The notes beneath the pieces are model-generated. The model was not told the DNA's origin and made no database searches. It saw nothing but the letters and a program-made list of their open reading frames with translations. From Sphingomonas sp. BAUL-RG-20F-R05-02 (GTDB lineage: Bacteria; Pseudomonadota; Alphaproteobacteria; Sphingomonadales; Sphingomonadaceae), in the NCBI RefSeq assembly GCF_022662305.1, contig NZ_JAKNQH010000005.1, positions 62,001 to 126,000 on the forward strand: a DNA stretch of 64,000 nt. Direction: 5' to 3'. The position numbers and the translations under genes were made by a program. Positions within the stretch are counted from its first letter, which is position 1; every line of letters starts with the position of its first letter. Shown here piece after piece: positions 8,223-17,002 of this stretch.

Positions 8223-8885
8223 TTAGCGACGAGACCGGAGTGCTGTGCGCACGGCCGGTACCATCCTCGCAACAATGATCTCCACGCCGCGTGCGTTCGG
8301 GTGCAGCCCATCCGGCTGGATCAGCGCGCGGTTGCCCGCCACGCCAGCAAGGAAGAACGGGTAGAGCGGCGCGTGGTGCGCCTTCGCAAGCGCCGGGTAC
8401 ATCGCCTCGAACGCGGTGACGTAGTGTGTGCCGAGGTTGGGCGCGGCCCGCATGCCGGCGATCAGTACGGGGATATGACGCGCCTGCAAATCGGTGAGGA
8501 TCGCGTCGAGATTGGCGCGCGCTTGAGCCACCGGCAGACCGCGCAGCATGTCGTTCGCGCCAAGCTCGACGATGACGAGATCGGGCGGCGAACCGGGCCC
8601 CCGGAGCCCCCAGCGCAACCGTGCCCGTGCCTGCGCGGCGGTATCGCCCGCCACGCCGCCGTTGCGTACCGTCGCCGCGACCCCTGATCGGCGCAATGCC
8701 GCCTGAAGACGGGTGGTGAAGCCCTGTTCGGGCGGCAGGCCGTAGCCGGCGGTCAGGCTGTCGCCAAACGCCCAGATCACCGGCGCCTGGGGGCCGGCGG
8801 CGGCCGGCGTCGCGACAATCGCGAGTGCGAGATAGACAACCACCCGCCGCCACCCATATCGCAACGTCTGTGACCATTTCTGCAT
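8223..8885 (-). CDS. tesA: TesA-type SGNH arylesterase/lysophospholipase, periplasmic
   Basis: 220-residue GDSL/SGNH hydrolase that cleaves aryl esters, acyl-CoA thioesters or lysophospholipids. Start at ATG 8885 gives a signal peptide (WRRVVVYLALAIVATPAAA, cut near residue 30). Catalytic blocks: GDSLTAGYG with Ser43, the oxyanion Gly in VRNGGVAGD, GAND at 109-112, and DGLHPN at 192-197 with the Asp-x-x-His pair. Its 5' end overlaps the start of the divergent ABC ATPase gene by 16 bases. E. coli tesA is likewise divergent from ybbA-ybbP, and this synteny supports the assignment. Confidence 0.92.
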   Translation of the reverse strand: MQKWSQTLRYGWRRVVVYLALAIVATPAAAGPQAPVIWAFGDSLTAGYGLPPEQGFTTRLQAALRRSGVAATVRNGGVAGDTAAQARARLRWGLRGPGSPPDLVIVELGANDMLRGLPVAQARANLDAILTDLQARHIPVLIAGMRAAPNLGTHYVTAFEAMYPALAKAHHAPLYPFFLAGVAGNRALIQPDGLHPNARGVEIIVARMVPAVRTALRSRR

Positions 8886-9589
8886 CCCCCGCCGATAGCG
8901 CGTTGATCGCCGCGCGCAACATCTCGCTGTCGCTGGGCCGCCCGCCCGCGCGCGTCGACATCCTGCGTGGTATTGACCTGCGGGTGGAGGCTGGAGAAAG
9001 CGTGGCGTTGCTCGGGCCGTCGGGGTCGGGCAAATCCTCGCTGATGGCGGTACTCGCGGGGCTGGAACGGCCCAGCGGCGGCGAGGTGCGCGTGACCGGG
9101 CTGGACTTCGTCGGGCTGGACGAGGATGCGCTGGCAGTCGCACGGCGCGGGCGGATCGGCATCGTGTTGCAGGCGTTCCATCTGCTGCCGACGATGACCG
9201 CGCTGGAAAATGTCGCGGTGCCGCTCGAACTCGCGGGCGAGCGGGATGCGTTCGCGCGGGCCGAGGTGGAGCTGGCCGGTGTCGGCCTTGCCCACCGGGT
9301 CACGCATTACCCTGCGCAGCTTTCCGGTGGCGAGCAGCAGCGGGTGGCGATAGCGCGTGCGCTGGTGGCGCGACCGGCGCTGCTGTTCGCGGACGAGCCG
9401 ACCGGCAACCTCGATACCAAGACCGGCAACGCGATCATGGACATGCTGTTCGGCCGCCATGCGGAGAGCGGCGCGACCTTGTTCGTCATCACCCACGATC
9501 CCGCGCTGGCTGCGCGGTGCGTACGGGTGATCGAACTCGCCGATGGCCGTATCGTCGGCGATCGTCGTGCGGATCGGCCCGCCTCTTGA
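8870..9589 (+). CDS. ybbA: ABC transporter ATPase, YbbA/LolD type
   Basis: 239-residue ATPase of a MacB/LolD-type (FtsX-coupled) exporter. I chose GTG 8870 (MTISASPADSALIAARN); an in-frame GTG at 8825 would add 15 unconserved residues. Walker A GPSGSGKS (49-56), Q-loop FHLLPTMTALENV, signature LSGGEQQ (151-157), Walker B LLFADEP (171-177) and H-loop ITHDPALA are all present. The stop TGA overlaps the TTG start of the permease gene. The divergent tesA neighbour is the same as in E. coli, where the complex's substrate is not firmly established; lipid or lipoprotein export is a family-based guess. Confidence 0.9.
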   Translation: MTISASPADSALIAARNISLSLGRPPARVDILRGIDLRVEAGESVALLGPSGSGKSSLMAVLAGLERPSGGEVRVTGLDFVGLDEDALAVARRGRIGIVLQAFHLLPTMTALENVAVPLELAGERDAFARAEVELAGVGLAHRVTHYPAQLSGGEQQRVAIARALVARPALLFADEPTGNLDTKTGNAIMDMLFGRHAESGATLFVITHDPALAARCVRVIELADGRIVGDRRADRPAS

Positions 9590-12081
9590 ACGTCGCCTGG
9601 CGGCTGGCGCTGCGCGATCTGCGGCGGGGCGGGCGTGGCCTGTTGCTGCTCGCTTTGTGCCTGTTCCTCGGCACCGCGGCGCTGGCCGGGATCGGCAGCC
9701 TGTCCGCCAGCATCCTCGCCGCGCTTGACGCGAACGGTCGGGAGATCGCCGGTGGCGATGTCGAGCTGACCGTTTCGCAGCGGCGCGCCACCGTTGCCGA
9801 ACTGGCGGCGTTCGGCACGGCCGGGCGCGTCTCCGAAGTCGTTTCCACACGCGCGATGGCTGAGTCCGACCGCGCGGCCGGGCCGGTGCTGGTCGACCTG
9901 CGCGGCGTCGGTTCCGCCTGGCCTTTGGTCGGGCGTTTTCGGCTCGCGGCGGGGGCGAGCAGCGCGCGGCCGCATGGGCGTGAGATCGCGATCGCGCCCG
10001 CGCTGGCGGATCGGCTTGGAGTAAAGGTCGGTGATACGCTGCGGATCGGCATGGCGCCGCTGCGCGTGATCGGCATCATTGCCACGGAACCGGACCGGCT
10101 GGGTGCCGGTTTCGCGCTCGGTCCGCCAGTGCTGGTCGATCTTGCCGGTCTCGATGCCACCGCGATCGTTCAGCCGGGCAGCCTGTACGAAAGCCACTAC
10201 CGGATCGCACTGGCGCGGCCCGGCACCGCGCAGGCGGTCGGCGACGCGCTCGTCAAGCGGTTCCCCGGTGCTGGCTGGTCGGCCAAGACCAGCGACCGTG
10301 CCGCCGGCGGGCTGCGGCGCGGGATCGCGCAACTCGGTCAGTTCCTGCTGCTCGTCGGGCTGGCGGCGCTTGCCATCGCCGGCATCGGCGTGGGGAGCGG
10401 CGTGGCGGCGTATCTCGGCGCAAAGACGCGGATCATCGCGACGCTCAAGGTGCTGGGCGCACGTTCCGGCACGATAGCGACCATCTTCCTCGCGCAACTC
10501 GGGGTTGTCGCGGCCGCTGCGATCGCGGTCGGGCTGGTGTTCGGCGCACTGGTGCCGTGGATCGTGACGGCAGCGGTAGGTGCTGCGCTGCCGGTGCCGC
10601 CCCGGCTCGCGCTCTATCCGCTCCCGCTGGCGATCGCGGCGTTGCTGTCGATGTTGGTCGCGACCGTCTTCGCGCTGCCTGCGCTCGCCCGTGCGCGGCA
10701 CGTGCCGGCGGCGACGCTGCTGCGCGACGCTCTGGTGGTTCGCACGCTGCCGTCGCTACGGACGCTCGCGATGATGGCGGCTTTGCTTGCGGCGCTGGTC
10801 GCGCTGGCGGTGCTGACCGCGTCGGACCGGATGCTCGCGCTCGGCTTCGTCGCGGCGGTGATCGGGCTGATCGTGCTGCTATGGGGGCTCGGCGTGGCGA
10901 TCCGTGGCGGTGCCGCGCGCCTGCCGCGACCGCGCCGCCCGTTGTTGCGGCTGGCGCTGGCCAATCTGCACCGGCCGGGCGCGCAGACCGATCGGCTGGT
11001 GGTGGCGCTCGGCCTCGGCTTCTCGCTGTTCGTGGCGATGGCGGTGATCGACACCAGCCTGTCCGCCGAGCTGCGCGATGCCGCTCCGACTAAGGCGCCG
11101 CGCTTCTTCGCGATCGATCTGCAACCCGATGATGCCGCGCGCTTCCGCACCGCCGTCACCGCTGCCGCGCCGGGCGCGAAGATCGAAAGCGTGCCGTCGC
11201 TGCGCGGGTCGATCGTCGCGCTGCGCGGGCGGCGCGTGGCCGATATGAAGACGCTGCCGGATGCGGCCTGGGTGCTGCGTGGCGACCGCACGCTGACGTG
11301 GTCGGCGACGCTGCCGCCGCGCAACGCGGTCGTGGCAGGGCGATGGTGGCCAGCCGATTATCGCGGACCGCCGCTCGTCTCGCTGGAGGACAAGGCGGCG
11401 GAGGCGCTGCATCTCCGGATCGGCGACACCATCACCGTTTCGGTGCTGGGCGTCGACGTGCCGGCGCGGATCGCTGCGCTGCGCAAGATCGACTGGGGCG
11501 GGCTCGGTCTCAATTTCGCGATCGTGTTCTCGCCCGGTTATATCGAGGAGGCGCCGCACGGCCTGTTGGCGAGCGTGTATTCGCCGCCGTCCCGTGACGG
11601 CGCGGTCGCGCGGCAGGTGGCGCGGGCACTACCGTCCGTCACGCTGATCCGCGTCGGCGACGTGATCGGCCAGATCGGCGCGGTGCTTGGTCAGGTCGCG
11701 CTGGCGATCCGCGCGGCGGCGTTGGTGACGGTGGCGGCGGGTATCGCTGTGCTGGTCGGCGCGGTGGCGGCGTCGGGGCGGGCGCGCCGTTACGATGCGG
11801 TGATCCTAAAGCTGCTCGGCGGCAGCGGGCGGCAGGTGCTGGCGGCACAAGCGCTCGAATATGCGATGCTGTCGCTGGTGCTGGTCGCGGTGGCGCTCGC
11901 CATCGGCGTCGCGGCAGGGTGGTTCGTAGTGGTGCGGATCTTCGCGATCAGCTGGGCACCGGACTGGCGCGTCGTGGCCGTCACGCTGGCGGCCTCGGTC
12001 GTCGTCACGCTCGGAACGGGTCTGCTCGGCAGCCTGTCGGCGCTCCGCGCACGTCCGGGCGAAGCCTTGCGCGCGCTGTAG
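9586..12081 (+). CDS. ybbP: ABC transporter permease, YbbP type with two FtsX domains
   Basis: 831-residue inner-membrane permease partner of the preceding ATPase. The start is TTG 9586, overlapping the ATPase stop (TTGA); upstream in-frame sequence is non-conserved. Layout: one N-terminal helix, a periplasmic domain of about 200 residues, a first FtsX block (helices around residues 240-390), two further helices, a second periplasmic domain and a final FtsX block of three helices (LALVTVAAGIAVLVGAV onward). Length and duplicated FtsX layout match YbbP-like proteins rather than four-helix LolC/E. It ends three bases before the convergent response-regulator gene. Confidence 0.9.
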   Translation: MNVAWRLALRDLRRGGRGLLLLALCLFLGTAALAGIGSLSASILAALDANGREIAGGDVELTVSQRRATVAELAAFGTAGRVSEVVSTRAMAESDRAAGPVLVDLRGVGSAWPLVGRFRLAAGASSARPHGREIAIAPALADRLGVKVGDTLRIGMAPLRVIGIIATEPDRLGAGFALGPPVLVDLAGLDATAIVQPGSLYESHYRIALARPGTAQAVGDALVKRFPGAGWSAKTSDRAAGGLRRGIAQLGQFLLLVGLAALAIAGIGVGSGVAAYLGAKTRIIATLKVLGARSGTIATIFLAQLGVVAAAAIAVGLVFGALVPWIVTAAVGAALPVPPRLALYPLPLAIAALLSMLVATVFALPALARARHVPAATLLRDALVVRTLPSLRTLAMMAALLAALVALAVLTASDRMLALGFVAAVIGLIVLLWGLGVAIRGGAARLPRPRRPLLRLALANLHRPGAQTDRLVVALGLGFSLFVAMAVIDTSLSAELRDAAPTKAPRFFAIDLQPDDAARFRTAVTAAAPGAKIESVPSLRGSIVALRGRRVADMKTLPDAAWVLRGDRTLTWSATLPPRNAVVAGRWWPADYRGPPLVSLEDKAAEALHLRIGDTITVSVLGVDVPARIAALRKIDWGGLGLNFAIVFSPGYIEEAPHGLLASVYSPPSRDGAVARQVARALPSVTLIRVGDVIGQIGAVLGQVALAIRAAALVTVAAGIAVLVGAVAASGRARRYDAVILKLLGGSGRQVLAAQALEYAMLSLVLVAVALAIGVAAGWFVVVRIFAISWAPDWRVVAVTLAASVVVTLGTGLLGSLSALRARPGEALRAL

Positions 12082-12084
12082 CGC

Positions 12085-12540
12085 TCAGTTCCAGCTTGCC
12101 GCGAAGTGGGGCGAGGCAAGGAAGCTGCTTGGCTGCGAGGACACCGGCGGCGGCGCGCAAATGCCCTCCTCGATATACCGCATCGCCGAGAGCAATCCGT
12201 TGCGGGAAAACGGCTTGGGAATGACGCCGTGACCGCCGGCATAGTCGTCCGGCAGTTTCTTGGGATTGGCGGTGACGAACACGATGAACGTGCGCGGCCA
12301 GCGCGCGCGGATCAGTGCCGACACATCGAGACCACTCGTACCCTTTGCGAGATGAATGTCGACAAAGGCGAGATCCGGGCAAAGCGCAGCATCAAGCGCC
12401 TCCACCTCGAACAACGATGCCGCCTCACCGACGATACGGTGGCCGACATCTTCGATCATCGCTTCGATATCCATCGCCAGCAGGGCTTCGTCCTCGACGA
12501 TCAGCACGGCGAGTGGAGGTTTGGGACGGTCCATCGTCAT
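12085..12540 (-). CDS. single-domain response regulator partner of the LOV kinase
   Basis: 151-residue CheY-like receiver with no DNA-binding output domain. Acidic pocket in LIVEDEALLAMD, phospho-acceptor Asp in LAFVDIHLAKG, Thr in VFVTANPKK and the conserved Lys in VIPKPFSRNG. The start at ATG 12540 overlaps the kinase stop (ATGA), so kinase and regulator are made together. The last 25 residues (SSQPSSFLASPHF) are low complexity. HWE/HisKA_2 kinases commonly pair with such stand-alone receivers in alphaproteobacterial light and general-stress signalling. Confidence 0.9.
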   Translation of the reverse strand: MTMDRPKPPLAVLIVEDEALLAMDIEAMIEDVGHRIVGEAASLFEVEALDAALCPDLAFVDIHLAKGTSGLDVSALIRARWPRTFIVFVTANPKKLPDDYAGGHGVIPKPFSRNGLLSAMRYIEEGICAPPPVSSQPSSFLASPHFAASWN

Positions 12541-13634
12541 TCCTCGACCGGTAGGGACAACGTCACACGCGTGCCCGTCGGGGATGATGCCCACTGCGCG
12601 GTCGCACCGACCTGCCGCGACATGCGATTGATAAGGACGGTGCCAAGGCCATTGGTGCGCGCGTCCGACGCCATTCCGGGGCCATCGTCAGCCACCGCGA
12701 TGATCGCCTGGCTTTCCTGACGCTTGGCCGAAACCGTCAGGACACCGGCGCGGCCGTCACCGTATGCATGCTTGATCGCATTGGTTAGCACCTCGTTGAT
12801 GACGAGCCCGAGCGCGGTGGCGAGGGATGCGGAAATCTCGATCACGTCGACATCGATGTTGACGCCGATGTCGCTTCGACCGCTTGCGCCGACGACATCG
12901 CTGACCAGGTTCGCTACGAACGCGCCGACATCGAAACGCGTCACGTCACTCGACTGATAAAGCCGCCGGTGGACCGTCGCCAAGGCGTCGACCCGCTCAA
13001 GCATGGCGTTCAGCTTGTCGCTGATCTCCGGGTCGGCGATGGTGCGCGCCTGAAGCCGCAGTAGCGAGCCGATCATGGTGAGGTTGTTCTTCACCCGGTG
13101 ATCGACCTCATGCAGCAGCAGGGTCTTGGCTTCGAGCGCTGCTTTCAGATCGGCGGTGCGCCGCTCGACCTCGCGCTCGACCTCGATCTTCTGCCGCTGG
13201 ATAACCGCTTGCGCCTCGACCCGGTCCGACACGTCGAGCTGCGATGCGAAGTAGAACTGGATCCTGCCCTCACCGTTGCGAACGGGGCTTAGGTACAGTG
13301 CGTTCCAGAACGTCGTGCCGTCCTTGCGGTAGTTGAGCAGATCGACCGCGATATCGGTGCCCGCCTCGATCGCTTCACGCACCGAGCGAACCGCATCCCG
13401 GTCTGTCTCCGGACCTTGCAGGAACCGACAGTTGCGTCCGATGATCTCGTCACGGTCATAGCCCGACAGCTTCTGAAACGCCTCATTGCAGAACACGATC
13501 GGGTTGTCGGGCTGGCCAGGATCGGTGACGACCATCGGCATGCGCGTGGCGCGAACGGCGGCGGCGAACGGATCGCCACGGCCAAGCTCGTGCTTCACGG
13601 TATCGGTAATGTGCCAGTCGTCACGCTGCTTCAC
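12537..13634 (-). CDS. blue-light LOV sensor histidine kinase (HisKA_2/HWE type)
   Basis: 365 residues from GTG 13634, which has GGGAGG four bases upstream; a longer start at 13658 would add eight residues. The N-terminal PAS domain is a true LOV domain: the flavin-adduct motif GRNCRFLQG carries the photoactive Cys69, with NYRKDGTTFWN and PVRNGEG downstream. An amphipathic linker (about residues 150-180) leads to the dimerisation/phospho-transfer helix LLLHEVDHRVKNNLTMIGSL, a HisKA_2 H-box, and an ATPase domain with NEVLTNAIKHAYGDG (N-box) and DDGPGM (G1). It senses blue light through FMN and presumably phosphorylates the coupled receiver at 12085-12540. Cytoplasmic; no membrane segment. Confidence 0.93.
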   Translation of the reverse strand: MKQRDDWHITDTVKHELGRGDPFAAAVRATRMPMVVTDPGQPDNPIVFCNEAFQKLSGYDRDEIIGRNCRFLQGPETDRDAVRSVREAIEAGTDIAVDLLNYRKDGTTFWNALYLSPVRNGEGRIQFYFASQLDVSDRVEAQAVIQRQKIEVEREVERRTADLKAALEAKTLLLHEVDHRVKNNLTMIGSLLRLQARTIADPEISDKLNAMLERVDALATVHRRLYQSSDVTRFDVGAFVANLVSDVVGASGRSDIGVNIDVDVIEISASLATALGLVINEVLTNAIKHAYGDGRAGVLTVSAKRQESQAIIAVADDGPGMASDARTNGLGTVLINRMSRQVGATAQWASSPTGTRVTLSLPVEE

Positions 13635-13751
13635 GCTGCCTCCCGTTTCAGAGACCAAGCGTCTCTAACCCACGTTAAAGGGGCAGGCGCGACGTTCCGT
13701 TCCGTCGCATGCGCAAATCTCTGCGGGTTACCGGCTGGCCGCCGCCGCGCA

Positions 13752-14525
13752 TCAGACCCGAAAAACGTACTTGGCGCCGGGCAAGCGTTCGATATCGGGC
13801 GGGAAATTCGCCCGCTTCTCATCATAATAGCGGCGGCGATGGTCGCCGTCCGATGCGGCATTGTACGTCAGGTACAGGATACGGCGCTGCGCATCGGTCA
13901 GGTTCGGCTTGGAAGCGTGCGGCGCATAACTGTCGAAGAACAACACGTCGCCGGGCTCGGTCGGGATCGAGATCAGGTCGAATGCCGCCATCTGCGCAGG
14001 GGTGAGCGGTTCCCACTCCGCGCCGATCATCTGCGTCTGGCGCGGCGCGGTCGTCATCTCGAGGCATCCGTTCTCCACCGTCGCGTGGTCGATGCTGACC
14101 AGCGCGGTGACGAACATCGGGGCATAGGTCGTCCAGCCCGCTTGCTGGTCCTGATGCGGCTCGAACCCTGCGCCGCCCGCTTTCTTGAAGTTGATCTTTT
14201 CCTTGAACAGCAGCGCCGGGCCGCCGAGCAGCTGGGCCACCGCTGCCGCGAGGCTGCCATGGCGGACGAGGTCGTCGAACTCGGCATGGTAGGGGCAGAA
14301 ATCCTCGATCCGCTGCATCACGCGCTCACCCGGCGTGGTCAGGCTGTCCTCGTAGTAGACCATGTGGCGGCCCGGCACTTCGGGCAGCGCGACCAGTTCG
14401 TCGGTCCAGCGCGCGATCTCGCCGGCTTGCGCCGTGCTGAACAGCCCGCGCCGGACCAGCCAGCCTGTCTCGGCGAAATGCGCGAGGTCTTGCGCGGTGA
14501 GCGGGGCAGGGTCGTGCAACGACAT
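13752..14525 (-). CDS. PhyH-family Fe(II)/2-oxoglutarate dioxygenase in the phosphonate cluster
   Basis: 257-residue phytanoyl-CoA dioxygenase family protein, same superfamily as PhnY, which hydroxylates C1 of 2-aminoethylphosphonate (AEP). Metal ligands are visible: H124-x-D126 in EPHQDQQ and H203 in APHASKPN; R214/R215 (QRRILYLTY) is the likely 2-oxoglutarate ligand. I take ATG 14525 as start, two bases from the nucleotidyltransferase stop. PhnY normally acts in AEP degradation with the HD-domain oxygenase PhnZ. No phnZ is visible here and all neighbours are biosynthetic, so a tailoring hydroxylase making 1-hydroxy-AEP is my preferred reading. The substrate is inferred, not shown. Confidence 0.85.
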   Translation of the reverse strand: MSLHDPAPLTAQDLAHFAETGWLVRRGLFSTAQAGEIARWTDELVALPEVPGRHMVYYEDSLTTPGERVMQRIEDFCPYHAEFDDLVRHGSLAAAVAQLLGGPALLFKEKINFKKAGGAGFEPHQDQQAGWTTYAPMFVTALVSIDHATVENGCLEMTTAPRQTQMIGAEWEPLTPAQMAAFDLISIPTEPGDVLFFDSYAPHASKPNLTDAQRRILYLTYNAASDGDHRRRYYDEKRANFPPDIERLPGAKYVFRV

Positions 14526-14526
14526 A

Positions 14527-15288
14527 TCAGGCACCCAACTGCGGCAGGATGGAGTCGCGCGCCTTGGCGACGTCCTCCGGGAAGTCGATTTCGGTCCACG
14601 GCAGGTCGGTCACGTCGACATAGCTGAACGCGGCGGGATCGGCGAGCATCAGGTCGCGGATCGCCTCTTCATATTCGACGGCGGTGTTGCCAGCGGCGAC
14701 ATAGCGATCGCACGCATCGGCAAGCTTCGCGGCCATGGCGGGCGCGAACTTGAAGAAACCGACTGATTCGCCGTGCCAGTCGTGCGCATGTTCGGGGCGC
14801 TTGCGGAAATCGACCATCGTCTCGCCGCGAAAGCACACCTTGACCGGTTCGTCGCCGGGTTCGAGTTCGCGGTCGACCAGCAGCACCGCCTCGCCCGGCG
14901 CGGCGATCAACCGTTCCAAAATACGTGCATCGTACAGCACGTCACCGTCCATCAGCAGCACATCGCGACCGGATCGCAACCGCTCCCGCTGCACCCACAG
15001 CGACACCAGACTGCCCTCGCTGTATTGCGGATTGAACACCGTCGTCGCGCGGTCTCCGAGCGTCGCGCGCAGCGTATCCGCCTCGTGACCCACCGTCACC
15101 GCGATATCGTCGATGCCGACGCTCGCCAACGCGGCAAGGTGCCGCTCGATCAGCGACTGGCCGGCAAAGTCGAGCAGCACCTTCGGGCCATCGTGACTCT
15201 CGCCGAGACGTTTCCCCACACCTGCGGCGAGCAGGATGACGATAGGCCGGGGTTGCGGGGCGGTCGGATCGGCTTGGCTTGTTTGCAT
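14527..15288 (-). CDS. stand-alone nucleotidyltransferase (LicC/PntC-like)
   Basis: 253-residue sugar-phosphate/phosphocholine-type nucleotidyltransferase. Start ATG 15288. The signature loop is complete: LLAAGVGKRLG (19-29), then GPK (34-36), and the metal-binding LLMDGDVLYD (111-120). Such enzymes transfer a nucleotidyl group from CTP or another NTP to a phosphate or phosphonate; in phosphonate pathways PntC makes CMP-AEP. It is divergent from the PEP mutase gene across a 79-bp shared promoter gap and cotranscribed with the PhyH gene. Because the cluster also has a CDP-alcohol phosphatidyltransferase, formation of CMP-AEP is the natural guess; a phosphocholine- or polyol-type substrate remains possible. 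Confidence 0.88.
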   Translation of the reverse strand: MQTSQADPTAPQPRPIVILLAAGVGKRLGESHDGPKVLLDFAGQSLIERHLAALASVGIDDIAVTVGHEADTLRATLGDRATTVFNPQYSEGSLVSLWVQRERLRSGRDVLLMDGDVLYDARILERLIAAPGEAVLLVDRELEPGDEPVKVCFRGETMVDFRKRPEHAHDWHGESVGFFKFAPAMAAKLADACDRYVAAGNTAVEYEEAIRDLMLADPAAFSYVDVTDLPWTEIDFPEDVAKARDSILPQLGA

Positions 15289-15367
15289 GCGCGCGCATCT
15301 ATAACGAGCGGCCATCGCGCGGCAAACAGCATTACGCCGCGACATCAATGCGATCACGGAAAGACCT

Positions 15368-17002
15368 GTGACTATGAACGACCTGTCCAACGGCCTCATC
15401 AGCCCCGCACCGCAATCGCGCGCGTCGGCGCTGCGCCATGCGATCGAACGCCCCGAACTCTCCTTCCTGATGGAGGCGCATAGCGGCCTGTCGGCAAAGA
15501 TCGTCGAGGAGGCGGGCTTCGGCGGCATCTGGGCGTCGGGACTCAGCATCTCCGCCAGCCTCGGCCTGCGCGACAGCAACGAGGCGTCGTGGACGCAGGT
15601 GCTCGACGTGCTTGAATATATGGCGGACGCGACCACGTTGCCGATCCTGGTCGACGGCGACACCGGCTACGGCAACTTCAACAACGTCCGCCGACTGGTC
15701 CGCAAGCTCGGTGAGCGCAACATCGCCGGCGTCTGCATCGAGGACAAGCTGTTCCCCAAGACCAACTCGTTCATCGGCGAGGAGCAGCCGCTTGCCGAGA
15801 TCAACGAGTTCTGCGGCCGCATCGCGGCGGGCAAGGACAGCCAGACCAGCGACGACTTCATCCTCGTCGCGCGCGTCGAGGCACTGATTTCCAGCCGGCC
15901 GATGGAGGAGGCGCTGCGCCGCGCCGAGGCGTATCACGCCGCCGGCGCCGACGCGATCCTGATCCATTCCAAGAAGACCGACGCCAAGGAAATCTTCGAG
16001 TTCTGCCGCCGCTGGGGCAATCGCGCGCCGGTGGTGATCGTGCCGACCACCTATTACCCGACCCCGACCGACCTGTTCCGCGAGGCGGGCATCTCGACCG
16101 TGATCTGGGCCAACCATCTGATGCGCGCGTCGATCGCCGCGATGCGCGAGACCGCACGGATGATCCACGACGAGCAGTCGCTGGTGAACGTCGAGGGTCG
16201 CGTGACCCCGGTCAAAGAAGTGTTCCGCCTGATGGGCAACGCCGAACTGGAGGAGGCCGAGCGCCGGTACCTGCCCGAAACGCCGCGCCCGCGCGCGGTG
16301 GTGCTGGCGGCGTCGGGCGGTGACCTCGGCGAACTGACGCGCGACCGGCCCAAGTGCATGATCGACGTGCGTGGCCAGTCGCTGCTCGCGCGGGCGGTCG
16401 CGACTTTCGCCGATAGCGGCGTGCGCGACGTGACGGTGGTGCGCGGTTTCGCCAAGGAGGCGGTGGCGCTGAAGGGCATCCGCACCGTCGACAACGATCG
16501 TTTCGCCGACACGGGCGAGGCCTATTCGCTGGCACAGGCGGACGCCGTGCTGTCCGGCGAACTGGTGGTGTCCTACGGCGACGTGCTGTTTCGCAATTAC
16601 ATCCTCGAAAGCCTGCTTTCGAGCGCGGCAGATGTAGTGCTCGCCGTCGATGCGTCGAAGCGCAGCGATGCGCGCGAGCGTGACCTGGTGCTGGCGGATC
16701 ACGGTTTCTCGGGCAATTACCTCGACGATGCGCCCGCGCAGTTGCTGCGAATGGGCAGCGACCTGGGTGCCGAGGCGAGCGGCGAGTGGGTCGGCCTGGC
16801 CCGCTTCAGCGCGACCGGAACGGCGTGGCTGCGCGAAGAGATCGCCGCGCTGGAGGCGGAGGGTCTGCTCGAAACGGCCGATCTGCCGCTGCTGCTCAGC
16901 CGCATCTCGGCGAAGCATCCGGTGCGCGTAAAATACTTCACCGGGCACTGGATGGACGTCAACACGCTGGCCGACGTCGCCGACGCGCGCAACTTCACCT
17001 GA
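15368..17002 (+). CDS. pepM: PEP mutase fused to a nucleotidyltransferase-like domain
   Basis: 544-residue fusion. Residues 1-300 are phosphoenolpyruvate mutase, which makes the C-P bond (PEP to phosphonopyruvate): the mutase-specific loop [10 protein letters not shown] (125-134) distinguishes it from isocitrate lyase-like relatives, and DGDTGYGN (97-104) is the metal site. Residues 308-544 are a PntC-like nucleotidyltransferase domain (VVSYGDVLF metal region). Its nucleotide loop reads [17 protein letters not shown], one residue shorter than the usual LAAGxGxRLxxLT and lacking the conserved Arg, so this domain may be altered. Start GTG 15368 or ATG 15374; GGAAAG lies just upstream. First gene of a tightly overlapped operon with ppd. 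Confidence 0.93.
   Translation: MTMNDLSNGLISPAPQSRASALRHAIERPELSFLMEAHSGLSAKIVEEAGFGGIWASGLSISASLGLRDSNEASWTQVLDVLEYMADATTLPILVDGDTGYGNFNNVRRLVRKLGERNIAGVCIEDKLFPKTNSFIGEEQPLAEINEFCGRIAAGKDSQTSDDFILVARVEALISSRPMEEALRRAEAYHAAGADAILIHSKKTDAKEIFEFCRRWGNRAPVVIVPTTYYPTPTDLFREAGISTVIWANHLMRASIAAMRETARMIHDEQSLVNVEGRVTPVKEVFRLMGNAELEEAERRYLPETPRPRAVVLAASGGDLGELTRDRPKCMIDVRGQSLLARAVATFADSGVRDVTVVRGFAKEAVALKGIRTVDNDRFADTGEAYSLAQADAVLSGELVVSYGDVLFRNYILESLLSSAADVVLAVDASKRSDARERDLVLADHGFSGNYLDDAPAQLLRMGSDLGAEASGEWVGLARFSATGTAWLREEIAALEAEGLLETADLPLLLSRISAKHPVRVKYFTGHWMDVNTLADVADARNFT

Noticed and set aside
13752..14525. AEP degradation enzyme (PhnY) as the default call
   Set aside because: No PhnZ, phosphonatase or C-P lyase gene is present in the window and the surrounding genes are biosynthetic; kept as an alternative only.
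15332..16948. 538-codon open frame antisense to the PEP mutase fusion
   Set aside because: The plus strand encodes clear mutase and nucleotidyltransferase motifs; the antisense product is low-complexity Arg/His-rich.
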